Shown piece after piece: positions 21,270 to 33,447 of a stretch of DNA of 64,000 nt; the first letter of the stretch is position 1; each line of letters begins with the position of its first letter. This stretch comes from Takashimella koratensis (lineage: Eukaryota > Basidiomycota > Tremellomycetes > Trichosporonales > Tetragoniomycetaceae). The translations under genes and the position numbers were made by a program. The notes below the pieces were generated by a model that was given only the letters and a program-made list of their open reading frames with translations, ran no database searches and was not told where the DNA came from. The DNA lies in assembly GCA_003116875.1 (NCBI GenBank), contig BCKT01000017.1, positions 310,001 to 374,000 on the forward strand. The letters are read 5' to 3'.

Positions 21270-23110
21270 ATGAGTCCAGCACACGTCGCTGCTGCGCAGC
21301 CAGTCTCTACCGATGCTTCCACACACCCATCTCCCGCCTCGACGCTGCAAGAAGTTGGACAGCGGCCAGTCATCTTGGCTCGCCGACACACTGAACGAGA
21401 AGAGCGCGAGCTGGGCGAAGTCCCAATCGAGCTTGTGCCCGGTGTCATCATGGAAAAGCCGAACGAGTTCGAAGTAACCTTTGAGGGATCGGACGACCCC
21501 CGAAACGCCCAGAACTGGTCGTGAGTACAAACAATAGCAGTCGACCTCGCTAATTCTCACAGATTCCCGCGCAAGGTCAAGAACACCGCATTGATGACCA
21601 TGGCCACGATGTTTGCTGGAATTGGCAGCGCGATTGTGGACGGTGCCGCCACGAACATTGCTGAGCGTTTCCATGTCGGCTCCGTCGTTGGCTCGCTAGC
21701 CAACAGCATGTTTGTAAGTGCTCGCGAGTGTTCATAACCCAGTTGCTCACACACTCTAGGTGATTGGCTTTGCATTCGGTCCGCAGATCTTTGGCCCAGC
21801 ATCCGAGGTGCTCGGCCGTAAATGGCCATTAGTATTCGGAATCTTCCTCTCGTCCATGTTCGCTATCCAAGTCGCAGGTGCCCAAAACCTCGCGACTATC
21901 ATGATCGGTCGGTTTCTCGGTGGTGTCTTTGGTGCCGCTCCGTACGCGATCGGTGGTGGATACTTTCACGATATCTACGATGCTTTGCACGTACAAGGCG
22001 CGATCTCGTTCTTCGCTGTGGCGACGGCGGGTGGACCGGCGTTGGGACCTGTGATCGGCGCAGGGCTCGCGTCAACTTCGGACTGGTACGGGTGGAGGTG
22101 GACCGAGTGGTGAGTCAGAGTTGTAACTCTGCTGACAGACAGGTTCATGCTCTGCTTTGGTATGCTCACGACGGCTCTCCTCGCACTCTTCCTGGACGAG
22201 TCGTTCTCTCCCGTCATTCTCCAGGGTGTTGCAAAGACCCGCCGTCACGAGACAAGGAATTGGGCGTGGCATGCTGAACTTGACACGATTGTCGTTACCC
22301 CGAAAGACATTGTCATGCGCTATGTCCTTCGCCCCATGAAGATGCTTGTTACCGAGCCAAGTGAGTCGTTGCATCGGGGCTTGGCTGACCACAGTGCTCC
22401 TCGTCATCACCATCTACATGAGCTTCGTCTACGGTCTTCTTTACATGCTCATGGCTGCTGTCCCCGTCATCTTTGAGGAGTACCGCGGCCTTTCACCAGT
22501 TGTCGCGTCGCTGCCTTTCCTTTCCGTCTTCATCGGCATCCTTTTCGGCGGCGGGTTGATCATTCTCGACATGAAGCGATACGGACGCAAGCTCAAACAG
22601 TCTGGGCGAGACTGCTGGCCCGAGCAGCGGTTCGTCCCAATGGGCACTGGCGCTGTCATGCTTCGTAGGTCACAACATATGGGAAGCGCTGACCAGTAGC
22701 TATCGGGCTGTTCTGGTTCGCATTCACGGGTCCCGCGCAATGCTCGTCACCCTGGCCGAGTATTATCGCCCTCGGGTGGTCCATGTGTGGGATGGTATTG
22801 ATATTTGAGTGTGGTATCATCTATCTCATTGACAGTAAGTCCCTGCTTGCTTCTAGAGTCAAAACTGACAGTATCAGTGTACCGTTCCTTTGCCAACAGC
22901 GCCATCGCAGCGAACACCCTTTCCCGGTCACTCGTAGGCGGAGGCTTCCCACTATTCACAGCTGCCATGGTCCGCAACTTGGGCTGGCAGGGAACCTGGG
23001 CCATGACTTTGATCGCATTCATCTCCGTCGCCCTCGCCCCCATCCCATTGATCTTCTGGTTCACTGGCGAGAAGCTCCGCGGCATGTCTCGATTCAAGGC
23101 AGAGCTTTAG
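21270..23110 (+). CDS. MFS transporter, drug:H+ antiporter-1 family (12 segments)
   Basis: An efflux-type plasma-membrane carrier of about 530 residues in seven exons. The long hydrophilic N-terminus ends in SDDPRNAQNWS, a DHA1 hallmark before the first membrane helix. Family motifs follow: SEVLGRKWPLVFG (motif A), IGRFLGGVFGAAPYAIGGGYFHDIYD, TAGGPALGPVIG and a C-terminal LSRSLVGGGFPLFTAAM. This pattern is shared by polyamine and multidrug exporters of yeasts (Tpo1/Flr1 relatives). Introns are short with CTGAC branch sites. Expression could be tuned by the upstream ATG at 21142, but a TATA box at 21120 might place the cap site beyond it. The substrate is not predictable. Confidence 0.87.
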
Positions 23111-23213
23111 ATTTAGATCTATAGACGTGTAGAGTATAGATATACAGATTGATATAATGCATACGGTCTATGTTTACATTGTCTACTGGATCACGTCTAT
23201 TGGATGTATCTGT

Positions 23214-24465
<1,252 letters not shown>

Positions 24466-24524
24466 GTTGGAGGTATAAGTGAGGTGAATGTGGGTGGGAT
24501 AGATGTCGGTGGGGACGATGGCTG

Positions 24525-24532
24525 TATTTATA
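24525..24532 (-). promoter_or_regulatory. TATA box of the Old Yellow Enzyme gene
   Basis: Reads TATAAATA on the minus strand, about 60 bp upstream of the ATG at 24465. Confidence 0.5.
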
Positions 24533-24697
24533 CTGAAATTCCGGACTTTTCGGTGATCGACCCATATTTATCAGCCTCCACCTCCACTTGACCCACGCAA
24601 ACACCTCGTGGAAAAAAATCACCCCCCGTTTCCCGCGGCCGCACAGATGCGATTCATGCAGATTTATTCATCACAAAGACCCTAGAAAACAGTGCAT

Positions 24698-25984
24698 CTA
24701 CTGAGCGTTGAGCCTCTCCCACTCGACAATCGCGAGAACCGCGAGTGCCTGGCCGTAAGGCATCGAAGTGATCGGGATGTCCTTGTAGAACTGGAGGTTG
24801 GGGCCCATACCCGTCCCGAAAGAGACATTTGACACTTCGCCGTCCTCTGCAATGTTGTCACGAACACCCGTCAACGCCTTGTCCGCCGTCGCCGCGTAGC
24901 TCTTGTCGAGCAGGCCCTGGGTGTCAGCGCATGTCTCAAGGTAGAACTTACCAATCGGATACCGGCGTAGATACCCGCAGCAAAACCAGCGGTCGCACTG
25001 GTCTCGACGTAGCTGGTGGGATCGACGAGCAGGGTGTGCCAGAGACCAGTAGCCGGGTCCTGGAGCGGGACGAGGGCGTCGACCTGTCTCTTGAGCGTGG
25101 AAGTGAGGAAGCGGCGGATCGGGTCGGAGAGGGGGAAGAGCTTGTCGCCGAGGATCTCGATGAAGATGGGGATTGAGACGGTGATCCAGCAGTTACCACG
25201 TGCCCAGAGGGCGTTGGCAAAGTTGTGACCACCTTTACCGCCGTCGGTAAACTCCCAGCCGTGGTACCAGAGACCCGTGGGCGCGTTGACGAGATACTGG
25301 CAGTGAAGGAGGAATTGGTACTTGGCCTCTTCGATGTAGTGAGGTCGGTTGAGGAGGATACCGATCTTGGCGAGCGGGATGACAGTCATCATGAGCGTGT
25401 CGTCCCACATGTTGTCCTTGTGGGCGTTGGCGTAGGTGACTTTGGTCAGCACTGTACCAAGGATGGAACTCACTGTGTTGGAAACCGCCTTCGGGGGTAC
25501 GGGGAAGGTCGTTCATGATCCACTCGGCCCACTCGTCGCACCACGCGAGCCAGCGCTTGTCGTCCGTGTGGCCGTCGACCAACAAGCCCGCAAGGCAGTA
25601 GAAGGGGGACATGGTGTTTATGTTCTTCGGCGCGGCCTTGCCGTCAGAGACCTTGTACTGCAGCTCGAACCAGCTGAGCGCGGTCTGGAGCGAGAACTGC
25701 GCAGCGGATTTGGGAGCAACGCTCATGTGCTGAGGTCAGTGACTGGAAATACTGAAAACTCACAGAGTAGAGCGCGGTGAGAAAGATACCGTGAGTCCAT
25801 TCCCAGCCGGCCCAGCCCTTGGTGTCGATGACGGACCCATCGGCGACTACAATTAGCGAAAGACTTGGGTGAAGCACTCACGCTTAAGAAGGAACTCGCC
25901 CGTCTTGTCCTTGATGTTGACGACACCCTCGGTGAGGAGGTGGATGAGCTGCTCGGCCTGGTCGACGGTAAGCTGTTGCGACAT
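24698..25984 (-). CDS. Glycoside hydrolase family 105 (unsaturated rhamnogalacturonyl hydrolase-like)
   Basis: A hydrolase of about 370-380 residues that removes the unsaturated galacturonic acid left at the end of pectin (rhamnogalacturonan) fragments after lyase cleavage. The start at 25984 reads MSQQLTVDQAEQLI and there is no signal peptide, so it probably acts inside the cell on imported oligomers, as bacterial YteR/YesR do. Family features: GWAGWEWTHGIFLTALYS, MSPFYCLAGLL, the catalytic-Asp region HKDNMWDDTLMM, GLWYHGWEF, ALWARGNCWI and the C-terminal SYVETSATAGFAAGIYAGIR. Introns are short and in family-neutral positions. The gene is divergent from a Dal5-like carrier across a 647-bp promoter. 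It is the clearest pointer to pectin use in the window. Confidence 0.87.
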
Positions 25985-26631
25985 GGTGTTTTGCTTGGGG
26001 ATGGTTGTGGTTGAGTGGTTGGAAGTCTAGCTAGATGTTTTATGAACCAAGCGGGCTCCGGGAAAGCGCGTTCCAAGGGGGAGGTTCAGAAGCAGGGCCT
26101 CGGCCCGGACTTGCGCCGCCCTCCGGTACATCACAAAACCGGTGCATTTTCACTCCGTGGCCGGACCCCCAGCCCCCCAGCGTCCGGGATCCAAACCCCC
26201 ACCCAACCCTCCCCCCCACCCAGCGGTTGCCTGTTTGGGCCTGTCCCCGTGCTCCCTCTGCTCTCGCACTGGCCGCCGCGGGCCGCTGCGCTGCCGCAAG
26301 CACATGGGGCCGGCCCGCCCCCCGCGCCGAAATCGGGGAACCCAATCGAGCGACCCCACACGTCACCCTTTCATTTAACTCTAGCTGCAATCGTCAGGCG
26401 CGATATCCAAGCATAAAACCGTGGAAACGCCCACTCAAAGAAGGGTTTTAGTTAGGATAAGCACCGATGACATGGCCTCAGAAGTGAAGACCGAGTGGGA
26501 GCTCCGCGTCATTCGAGTCTAGCATGAACAACGGACCGACTCATGTCCCGGTACCCTGCCGAGCAGCAGTTGCTTGTGAGGCTTTATAAGAGTGAGGGAC
26601 GTCTCTGTTTCGAGGCAGTGCACCCACAATC
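25985..26631. other. Divergent promoter region with GC-rich core
   Basis: This 647-bp interval between the GH105 gene and a Dal5-like carrier has a GC-rich block at about 26090-26345, a GATAAG site at 26456-26461 (in TTAGGATAAGCACCG) and a TATA-like element near 26584. Short open frames here are compositional only. Confidence 0.5.
26583..26590 (+). promoter_or_regulatory. TATA-like element of the Dal5-like carrier
   Basis: TTTATAAG about 45 bp upstream of the ATG at 26632. Confidence 0.45.
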
Positions 26632-28770
26632 ATGTCAGCTCAACGCGTACCCACAGTTCACGACAAGGACAACAAGGATATTGTCGCCGCTCAGCATATC
26701 GAAAACCACAATGTCGTGACGGATCCCGAATCGGGCAACGTTCGCAAGCCCAAGCACACGGCGAACAAGCAGATGGACGATGCGGCTAGGATCTTGGAGG
26801 AGAGTGGGCCTGTCGAGTACACCCCGGAAGACAGGAAAAGGGTGTTGAGGCGGATCGACCTTTTTGTTTGCGTACCGATGTGTATCGTTTACTTTTTGCA
26901 GCAGGTGAGGACGAGTTAGAGTTGTGCTGACGTTGCAGATGGACAAGTCTACAGTGAGGCCATTCTTGGGAAGTTTGCTAACTCCAGGTCGGCTACGGAA
27001 GCGTCTTTGAGTGAGTCAACACAGCAAACATGAACTGATAACAGTCTGATCACAGCCACGGGACTCGTTGGGCAGGAATATTCCTGGCTAACCTCTGTCG
27101 TTTACATTGCTCAACTTGTCTGCCAGCCACTCTCAGCTTACGCACTCATCGTGTTCCCAGGTAAGGCCATTCCATAAGCCCTTTACTCACAATCAGTGAA
27201 ATACTGGGTCATGTTCTGTTTCATCAGTTGGAGCATCGTCACCCTCTGCACCGCCGCCGCCACAAACTTTACCGGGCTCGTGATTGCCCGTCTGGTTCTT
27301 GGTGCATTTGAAGCTACCATCCTCCCGTCCTTTGTCCTGATCAGTGAGGCGACATTACCACCTTTTGCTAACCTTCAGCCCAAATGTGGTGGACTCGTCG
27401 AGAGCAAAGTTACCGTACCATCGCCTACCAAATCGCCAACTCGTTTGCTGCGATTGTTGGTCCGCTTCTCAGCTACGGTATCGGCCACATCAGCAAGGGT
27501 ATTTACGCCTACCAAGTAAGTCTACCCAGCCTAACCCTCGCTGATTCCTAGGGTATCTTCCTCTGCATTGGAGGTATCTCGTTCTTCTGCTGTCCTATCG
27601 TCTGGTACCTTTTGCCCAACTCGCCTACCACCGCCAAGTTCTTGCGACACGGCAATGACCGCCTCATCGCGCTTGACAGGGTCAAGGAGAACAACACTGG
27701 TACCAAGTCGTCCCAGTGGAAGTGGGGCCAGGTCAAGGAGACTTTCCTCGACCCGAAGACGTACCTTTGGAGTTTGATGTATCTGTAGGTTGGAGATATT
27801 GACAGCGCTGATATCAGGTGCACTGCGATGCCCAGTGGAGGATTTGGTGCTTTCGGTGGTCTCATCAGTACGTCCCAACCTCGATTTTGCTGACAGATAG
27901 CCGAGGGCTTTGGTTTCAGTGGCTTCACCGTAGGTGTTCCTCACCAATTACCAACTAACGTCCTAGTCCATCCTCATGCAGATCCCTACAGGCGTGATCG
28001 GTATCATCGCCCTCCTTATCGCCATCTTCATCACCAACAAAATCAAATTGCGTGCTCCCGTGCTCTTCTTCGTCTGTCTCTTCCCCATCGCAGGCGGTGC
28101 GGCACTTATCCACGTCAGCCGTAGCAACACTGGTGGTCTGATTGGCGCGTACTATGTCGCATATGTGAGTTGGATATATGTTGAAAGGGTTAGTTGCTGA
28201 CTGGATAACAGGTTTTGGCCGCCCTTCGTGAGTAGGACTGCGTCACTGTCACTAACCATTAGAACCTTTACTGTATTCTTGGGCCAACTTGAACGCCGCT
28301 GGGTCGACAAAGCGAGTCGTCACCACGGCGACCATGTTTGGTAGGTCTGATTTGAAAGCAAGTATTAACAATCGCAGTCTTCCAATGCGCCGGCAACGTA
28401 AGTTATCAGCGACAACATGACTGACCCTCAGATTATCGGACCGCAGGCGTACACTACCAACCAGGCCCCCTACTACCTCACCGGCCTGACCGTCTCGTTG
28501 TCCTTCTGGGCTGCCCTGTGCGGTTTGATCGTCATCACAGGCTTCTACCTCACCTACCTGAACAAGAAACAAGAGAAGCGCCGCATCGCCCTCGGCCTTC
28601 CCGGCAAGCTCAAGGACGTCTCCATCATGGCCCCCCACGAAGCAGAGGCCTACCGCATCGAGCTCGCCGAGTCACTCCGTGCCCAAGGCTTTGACGAGAA
28701 CAGGCTCTACGAAGGTGCATTCGACGATATGACCGACTTTGAGAACCCGCTATTTATCTATGTAGTCTGA
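26632..28770 (+). CDS. MFS transporter, Dal5-like (allantoate/organic anion permease family)
   Basis: A plasma-membrane carrier of about 500 residues in a gene cut by more than ten introns. Several exons are tiny: 26939-26953 is 15 nt (MDKST) and 26988-27010 is 23 nt, separated by 34-nt introns. Once spliced, the order CIVYFLQQ / MDKST / VGYGSVF / DLITATGLVGQEYSWL matches the first two membrane segments of Dal5 carriers. Later landmarks are RLVLGAFEATILPSFVLI, the WW-T-x-E-Q-x-R-type loop (MWWTRREQSYR), KYWVMFCFISWSIV and a long charged C-terminal tail. The GATAAG site in its promoter would fit nitrogen control, as known for Dal5 in yeast. The substrate is not predictable. Exon edges in the 3' half are approximate. 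Confidence 0.85.
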
Positions 28771-28849
28771 GCGTGCTGTATTACAAAGAAATACGATGTT
28801 CAATTAGATGGAATTTTAGATGAATGTGATCTAGATTGGAGGACTGTGG

Positions 28850-30778
28850 TTAGGCCTTTTTGAGCTCGACAGCGGCAGTCGGTTCAGACTCTTGTCGTTC
28901 GTTTCTGTGCGCTGTGACAACTCCGAGACCTCGTAGTGCGACAGCGGCGATGATGAGTGAAGCTAATGAGAATCCCGCAGCGAGGTAAAACGCAGCGTGT
29001 AGGCCTTGGAGCAAGGCATCGACGTTCGCCAGGCCAGCCGCAAGACCCTTGTTATAGTATGAGCTCTGAATGACCGATGTGACAGACAAGCCGAAAGCGC
29101 CTCCGAGCTGTACAAGTGTTTGGAAAAGGGCTGGTATTAGTTTGGCCCTCGATTTGAACCCACCTCCAGCAACGCTCTGCTCCTCGGGGAGGGCGAGAAC
29201 CGAAACAAAGATGATACCCGTTGCCATCAAGCTGTGGGTTAGTAGACGTTGACCTAGATGCTTACAAATCTGCACCGAGAACGGCCAGCCACATGGCGTT
29301 GAAGGGCAGCTTCCAATAGAGCTCGTCTTTAGGCGCAATCGCGAAGAAGATGTTGGCGAGGCTGTCTGTCAGTGAGGTAGGAATGATCGACTTACGCAGT
29401 AGCTGTGATACCCGTGCAGATAAGAAGCTGGGTGGGGACTCGGTGAACAAGATAGGCGACAACGACGTTACAGAGGATGCCTGAGACGGTCGTGGGTAGG
29501 AAGCGCAACATTGCGCCGACAGACCCAGTGTCTTGAACTTGCTGGTAATACAGTGTTGCGTAGTAAAAGAGAGACTAGGGTCAGCGGTGCTAGGGCGATA
29601 AACCTACGACAAAACCCATCCACGATACAAAACCGACAAAGTAGACGGCTGCGAGTCGTCCCTTGGCTCGAGTCCACAAAGCAAGGCGCATAAGAGGGGG
29701 GCGGGTCGTCTTTTCAATGATATGCTTCTCCCATACGAAGAACGCAGCAACGAGGAGGACGCCGATGATCAACAGAGCGATTACATCTGAGGTCAGCCGA
29801 GTCCTTGACTAAACTTACAGCTCGTCTTCCAACCGTTGGGCGCGCCCTCGCCGTCGGAGATTGCGAATTGGACAAAGATGAGACCAATAGTGACCAGTGC
29901 CGCGCCGATCCAGTCGACGCGTCGATCCTTCTCCTCCACGATATCGGTAGGGATAACAAACGTGGCGATAACAGCCAGAGCCGCTGCGAGTCCTGCCAAG
30001 ATATACAATGCAGCACGCCACTTGGGTCTGCAATGGGTCAGCCGAGAACTCGCCCGGATGGCGTCAAACTCACGCGGTGTACGAGTTCATAACACCTCCC
30101 AGGACGAGACCGATCCCGCCGCCGACAGGAGCACCTGCAGAGAAGCACGCGAACGCTGTTGCTCGAGTCCGACCCTCAAAATTCGATGCGAGGATGCCGA
30201 TGACACTGGGGATGCTGATGGATTAGTGCGGGTCAAAACTAGACTCACCTCATAGCGGCTCCACTTCCTGTTAATGCTCTCGAGACGACGAGACCAGCTG
30301 CCGAATGCATGAACCCGCCAACCAAGCTCCAGATAGCATACCATGTGATGCCGCACAGGTAGACAAGCTTGCGACCGTATACATCTGCCAGCCGCCCGCT
30401 CAGCAGGAGGAAGCAGCCGTTGGTGAGTGAGAAGGCCGACGAGACCCATTGCAATGTACTCTCTTCCATATCCAAATCGATCTGGATTTGAGGCAACGAG
30501 ATATTGAGCGTGATCTGTCCACTACTTGACAAGGCCATGGTCACGATCGCAATGGCAATGATCGCGATCCCCTTGACCTTGGACAACGGCCGCCGAGTGG
30601 GGATGACATTCTCTTCGAGGGATTTTGAGTCGTGCAGGGTCGCGTGGAGAGGTTCTCCGTGGTTGTCGGACTTGACCGACAGGAGTTCGGCATCGACGAG
30701 GGGTGCAGGAGCAGACGCGCCGGTCACCGGGTCAACGATGGGCGGTGCGACCTCTTCATTCGCAAGTTGGGCAGGCAT
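28850..30778 (-). CDS. MFS transporter, drug:H+ antiporter-2 family (14 segments)
   Basis: An efflux-type carrier of the 14-helix DHA2 group, about 550 residues. The start is set at 30778 (MPAQLANEEVAPP); an in-frame ATG at 30832 would add 18 residues. Motifs: SLPQIQIDLDMEESTLQWV (end of helix 1 and loop), SGRLADVYGRKLVYLCG (motif A), VVSRALTGSGAAM, the PTDIVEEKDRRVDWIGA stretch found between helices 6 and 7 in this group, and the C-terminal LVQLGGAFGLSVTSVIQSS. Introns are short. Homologues export toxic compounds, amino acids or siderophores. It is divergent from another Dal5-like carrier over about 0.5 kb. Confidence 0.85.
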
Positions 30779-31290
30779 CGTGAGCTGCCTGGGTGAGGGG
30801 ATTATAGGACAGTGAGGTTGGAGGTCATGCACAGATGGTGAGACGAGAAAAGAACGCCAAGCTGAGTTGAAAATTATTGGTCAGCCACGGTTCAACTCCG
30901 GAAAAACTGGTAAACAAGTGGGAGTTGCTTTAGAGCGGCCCAGGGGTTACTTTCCAGCACACAGTCTCGATGGAATGAGGTGTATCTCTGAAGTCACCAT
31001 AGCACCTTATCATCGTGGCGGCTGGGCTGGGGCGTGCAGCGGGTACAGGACGCCTTGGAATCAAGTGGACCCAAAGCTTATCCTAAAATAGACGCTCTGT
31101 GCTCGTAATGGTCGATCGAATAGCCCGGAAACGCCGTGGGCCCGCTGGTTCGGGCTTGCGTGGTGGGCACGTAGGTCGAAATCCTCGGGCGGAAAAGATC
31201 CTTCCGAAGATAAGGTACTGGCCTGGCCTTTAAGACCAACCTCTCCCCTGGGGCGCCGACACTGCGCTATTGACTCCACATACATTCAGA
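30779..31290. other. Divergent promoter region with two GATA sites
   Basis: The interval lies between two carriers and has GATAAG-type sites at 31077-31082 (minus strand) and 31208-31213 (plus strand). No clear TATA box and no gene. Confidence 0.45.
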
Positions 31291-33077
31291 ATGGAGCACA
31301 AGCAGCGAGACGAAGAGAAGGTTGGTGATCAGGACCGACTTCATGCTGACGACAGGGCGACATTGCAACCGCTTTGGTGGCGGAAGAGCACGCGGCGGTC
31401 GCCCAGGCCAAGCACGATGCAGCTCTCAACCTCCTCGAGACACACAAGGGCGAAATCCAGCAGTTTGACCACAACTCGCCCGAAGCCAAAAGGGTTGTCA
31501 GGAAGATTGACCTCAATATCATGGCCATGGTATTCGCCGTCTACTGCCTTCAGCTCATCGACAAGAATACGCTCTCGTTTGCGGCAATTGAGGGGATCAA
31601 GACAGCGACCAATCTCTCGGCGTCGCAATACTCTTGGCTCGGCTCGATCGTCTATTTTGGCTACCTTGGCGGTGATATTCCGGCCCACTACTTCCTCCAG
31701 AAATTCCCAACTGTCCGTTACTTTTCCCTCATGACGATTGCCTGGGGAATCATCGTTGCGTGCCAAGGTGGCTGCACCAACTTTGCCGGTCTCGCCGTTT
31801 GTCGTTTCTTGCTTGGCTTTATTGAAGTCTGCACCGTCCCCGCCGTCTTCACCATGTAAGTTGCAATCATCTAAAACGCTGACCTTTAGCACTGCCTCCT
31901 ACTACACCGCAGAGGAGCAGATTGCCCGAGTCGGCGTGTGGTACTGTGGAAGTTCGCTCGCTTCCGTCTTTGGCGGCTTCATCGCGTGGTGCCTATACTT
32001 TGCTGGTCCTTTCGGGTGGCGTGCGCTTTGTGAGTTTAATCCTCGACACAACTGACAAGCAGTCATCTTCTGGGGTGGTCTGACCGTGATCTGCGGTGTT
32101 CTGATGTTCCTTTTCCTCGACGCGACCCCTGCTGCTGCCCGATGGCTCACCGAGGAGGAGAAGGTCATTGCTCTCGAGCGCCTTCGTGACACCAAAGTCG
32201 GATCTGAGAAATGGGGCTACAACGGCCAACAGCTCAAAGAGGCTTTCACCGATGTTCGCATTTACCTCATCTTCGCGCTGCTCATTACCACTGGTCTTCC
32301 CAATGGTGGTTTGACCGCGTTTGGCCCGACCATCATTCAGGTAGGTAAGACTTAGTGACCTAGCTGACCTTGTAGGGCTTTGGTTTCTCGACTGCCAAAA
32401 CTACTCTCCTTTCCATGGCCCCAGGCGCTTTTGAGACTCTTCTCATTCCTGTTTTCATCGTCGCGGCACGTCGCATCACTCGTGGTGTTGCGGGTATGAT
32501 CGCCTGCCTCATTGGTGTTATTGGCGCCATCAGTAGGTTGAATTGCAGAACGCGCTAACATACAGTGATGCTCACTATCCCCGCGAGCGCTTCAGGAGCG
32601 AGGTATATTGGCTACGTTCTTACGATCCAATACCCCATCTGCATCATCTTCGTCATTACCTACATCACTAGCGGAGTTAGCGGGACGACCAAGAAATTCG
32701 CTTTCAACTGCTTGTACCAGGCAGGCTTTGCTGTCGGAAACATGTGAGTGGCGCAGTGTTTCGCATGGACTCGTACTGATCAAACTTCAGTATCGGTCCT
32801 CAGACTTACCAAGGGTGGATGGCGCCAAACTACTATGTCTCCAAGTACATCATGTTGGCGTTCATCGTCGTTTCTGGACTCCTCATTGGTGTTCTGGAAC
32901 TTATCCATATGCACTGGAACAAGAAGAGAGACGCTCAGGAAGCTGCCGACGCACAGAGCGGTGTTACGCATGCTGTCATCGACAATGAGGAGTTTTTGGA
33001 CTTGACCGATTTCCAGCAGCGTCGCTTCAGGTGAGTTGAGAGTATGGCCAAAGCTGACGATTAGGTATCCGTTGTGA
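31291..33077 (+). CDS. MFS transporter, Dal5-like (allantoate permease family)
   Basis: A membrane carrier of about 500 residues. Exon 1 is only 30 nt (31291-31320, MEHKQRDEEK); a 35-nt intron then joins in phase to GDIATALVAEEH. Membrane core: IDLNIMAMVFAVYCLQLIDKNTLSFAA, SWLGSIVYFGYLGGDIPAHY, VCRFLLGFIEVCTVPA, FWGGLTVICGVLMFLFL and a C-terminal CLYQAGFAVGNIIGPQ. The last intron (34 nt, ending 33064) leaves a 13-nt final exon coding the terminal FRYPL with the stop at 33075-33077, a tail typical of the family. It is the third Dal5-type gene in the window. It converges on a fourth, 370 bp further on. Confidence 0.87.
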
Positions 33078-33447
33078 TCGTTCGAGGCCCAATACATATC
33101 ACACTCGTCGCAGAGAGTTGTTAGCTGGAAGGAGTTGTTAGTTGGGTCGGGACTTTATACAAATGAATGCAATTTTCCTCTGCATCCTGCGTCCATCTCA
33201 AGAGTAGACATGGACAAAGGTATAGACTGGGAACTAGTGAAGACATCAAAAGACGGCAGCTTCGTCAGACACCAAGACCCCTTCCAGTTCTCCTTGATCT
33301 GACGGCTTTCGACTACGGTCCAAATTCAAAAGATCTGCATCACCACTATTGACATGTATTTTCTACTTTCACTGTGAAGCCCTGTGAAGAGGTAAACTTT
33401 GATGACTGCTTAAACAACTGCAAGACAAGATACTCGGCGAACCCAGT
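33078..33447. other. Intergenic region between convergent carriers
   Basis: No gene is seen in this 370-bp stretch between two carriers that end towards each other. Short open frames lack any family signal. Confidence 0.45.

Noticed and set aside
26015..26451. Overlapping open frames in the GC-rich divergent promoter
   Set aside because: Pro/Ala/Gly/Arg-rich frames appear on both strands as expected from base composition, and none continues across plausible introns.
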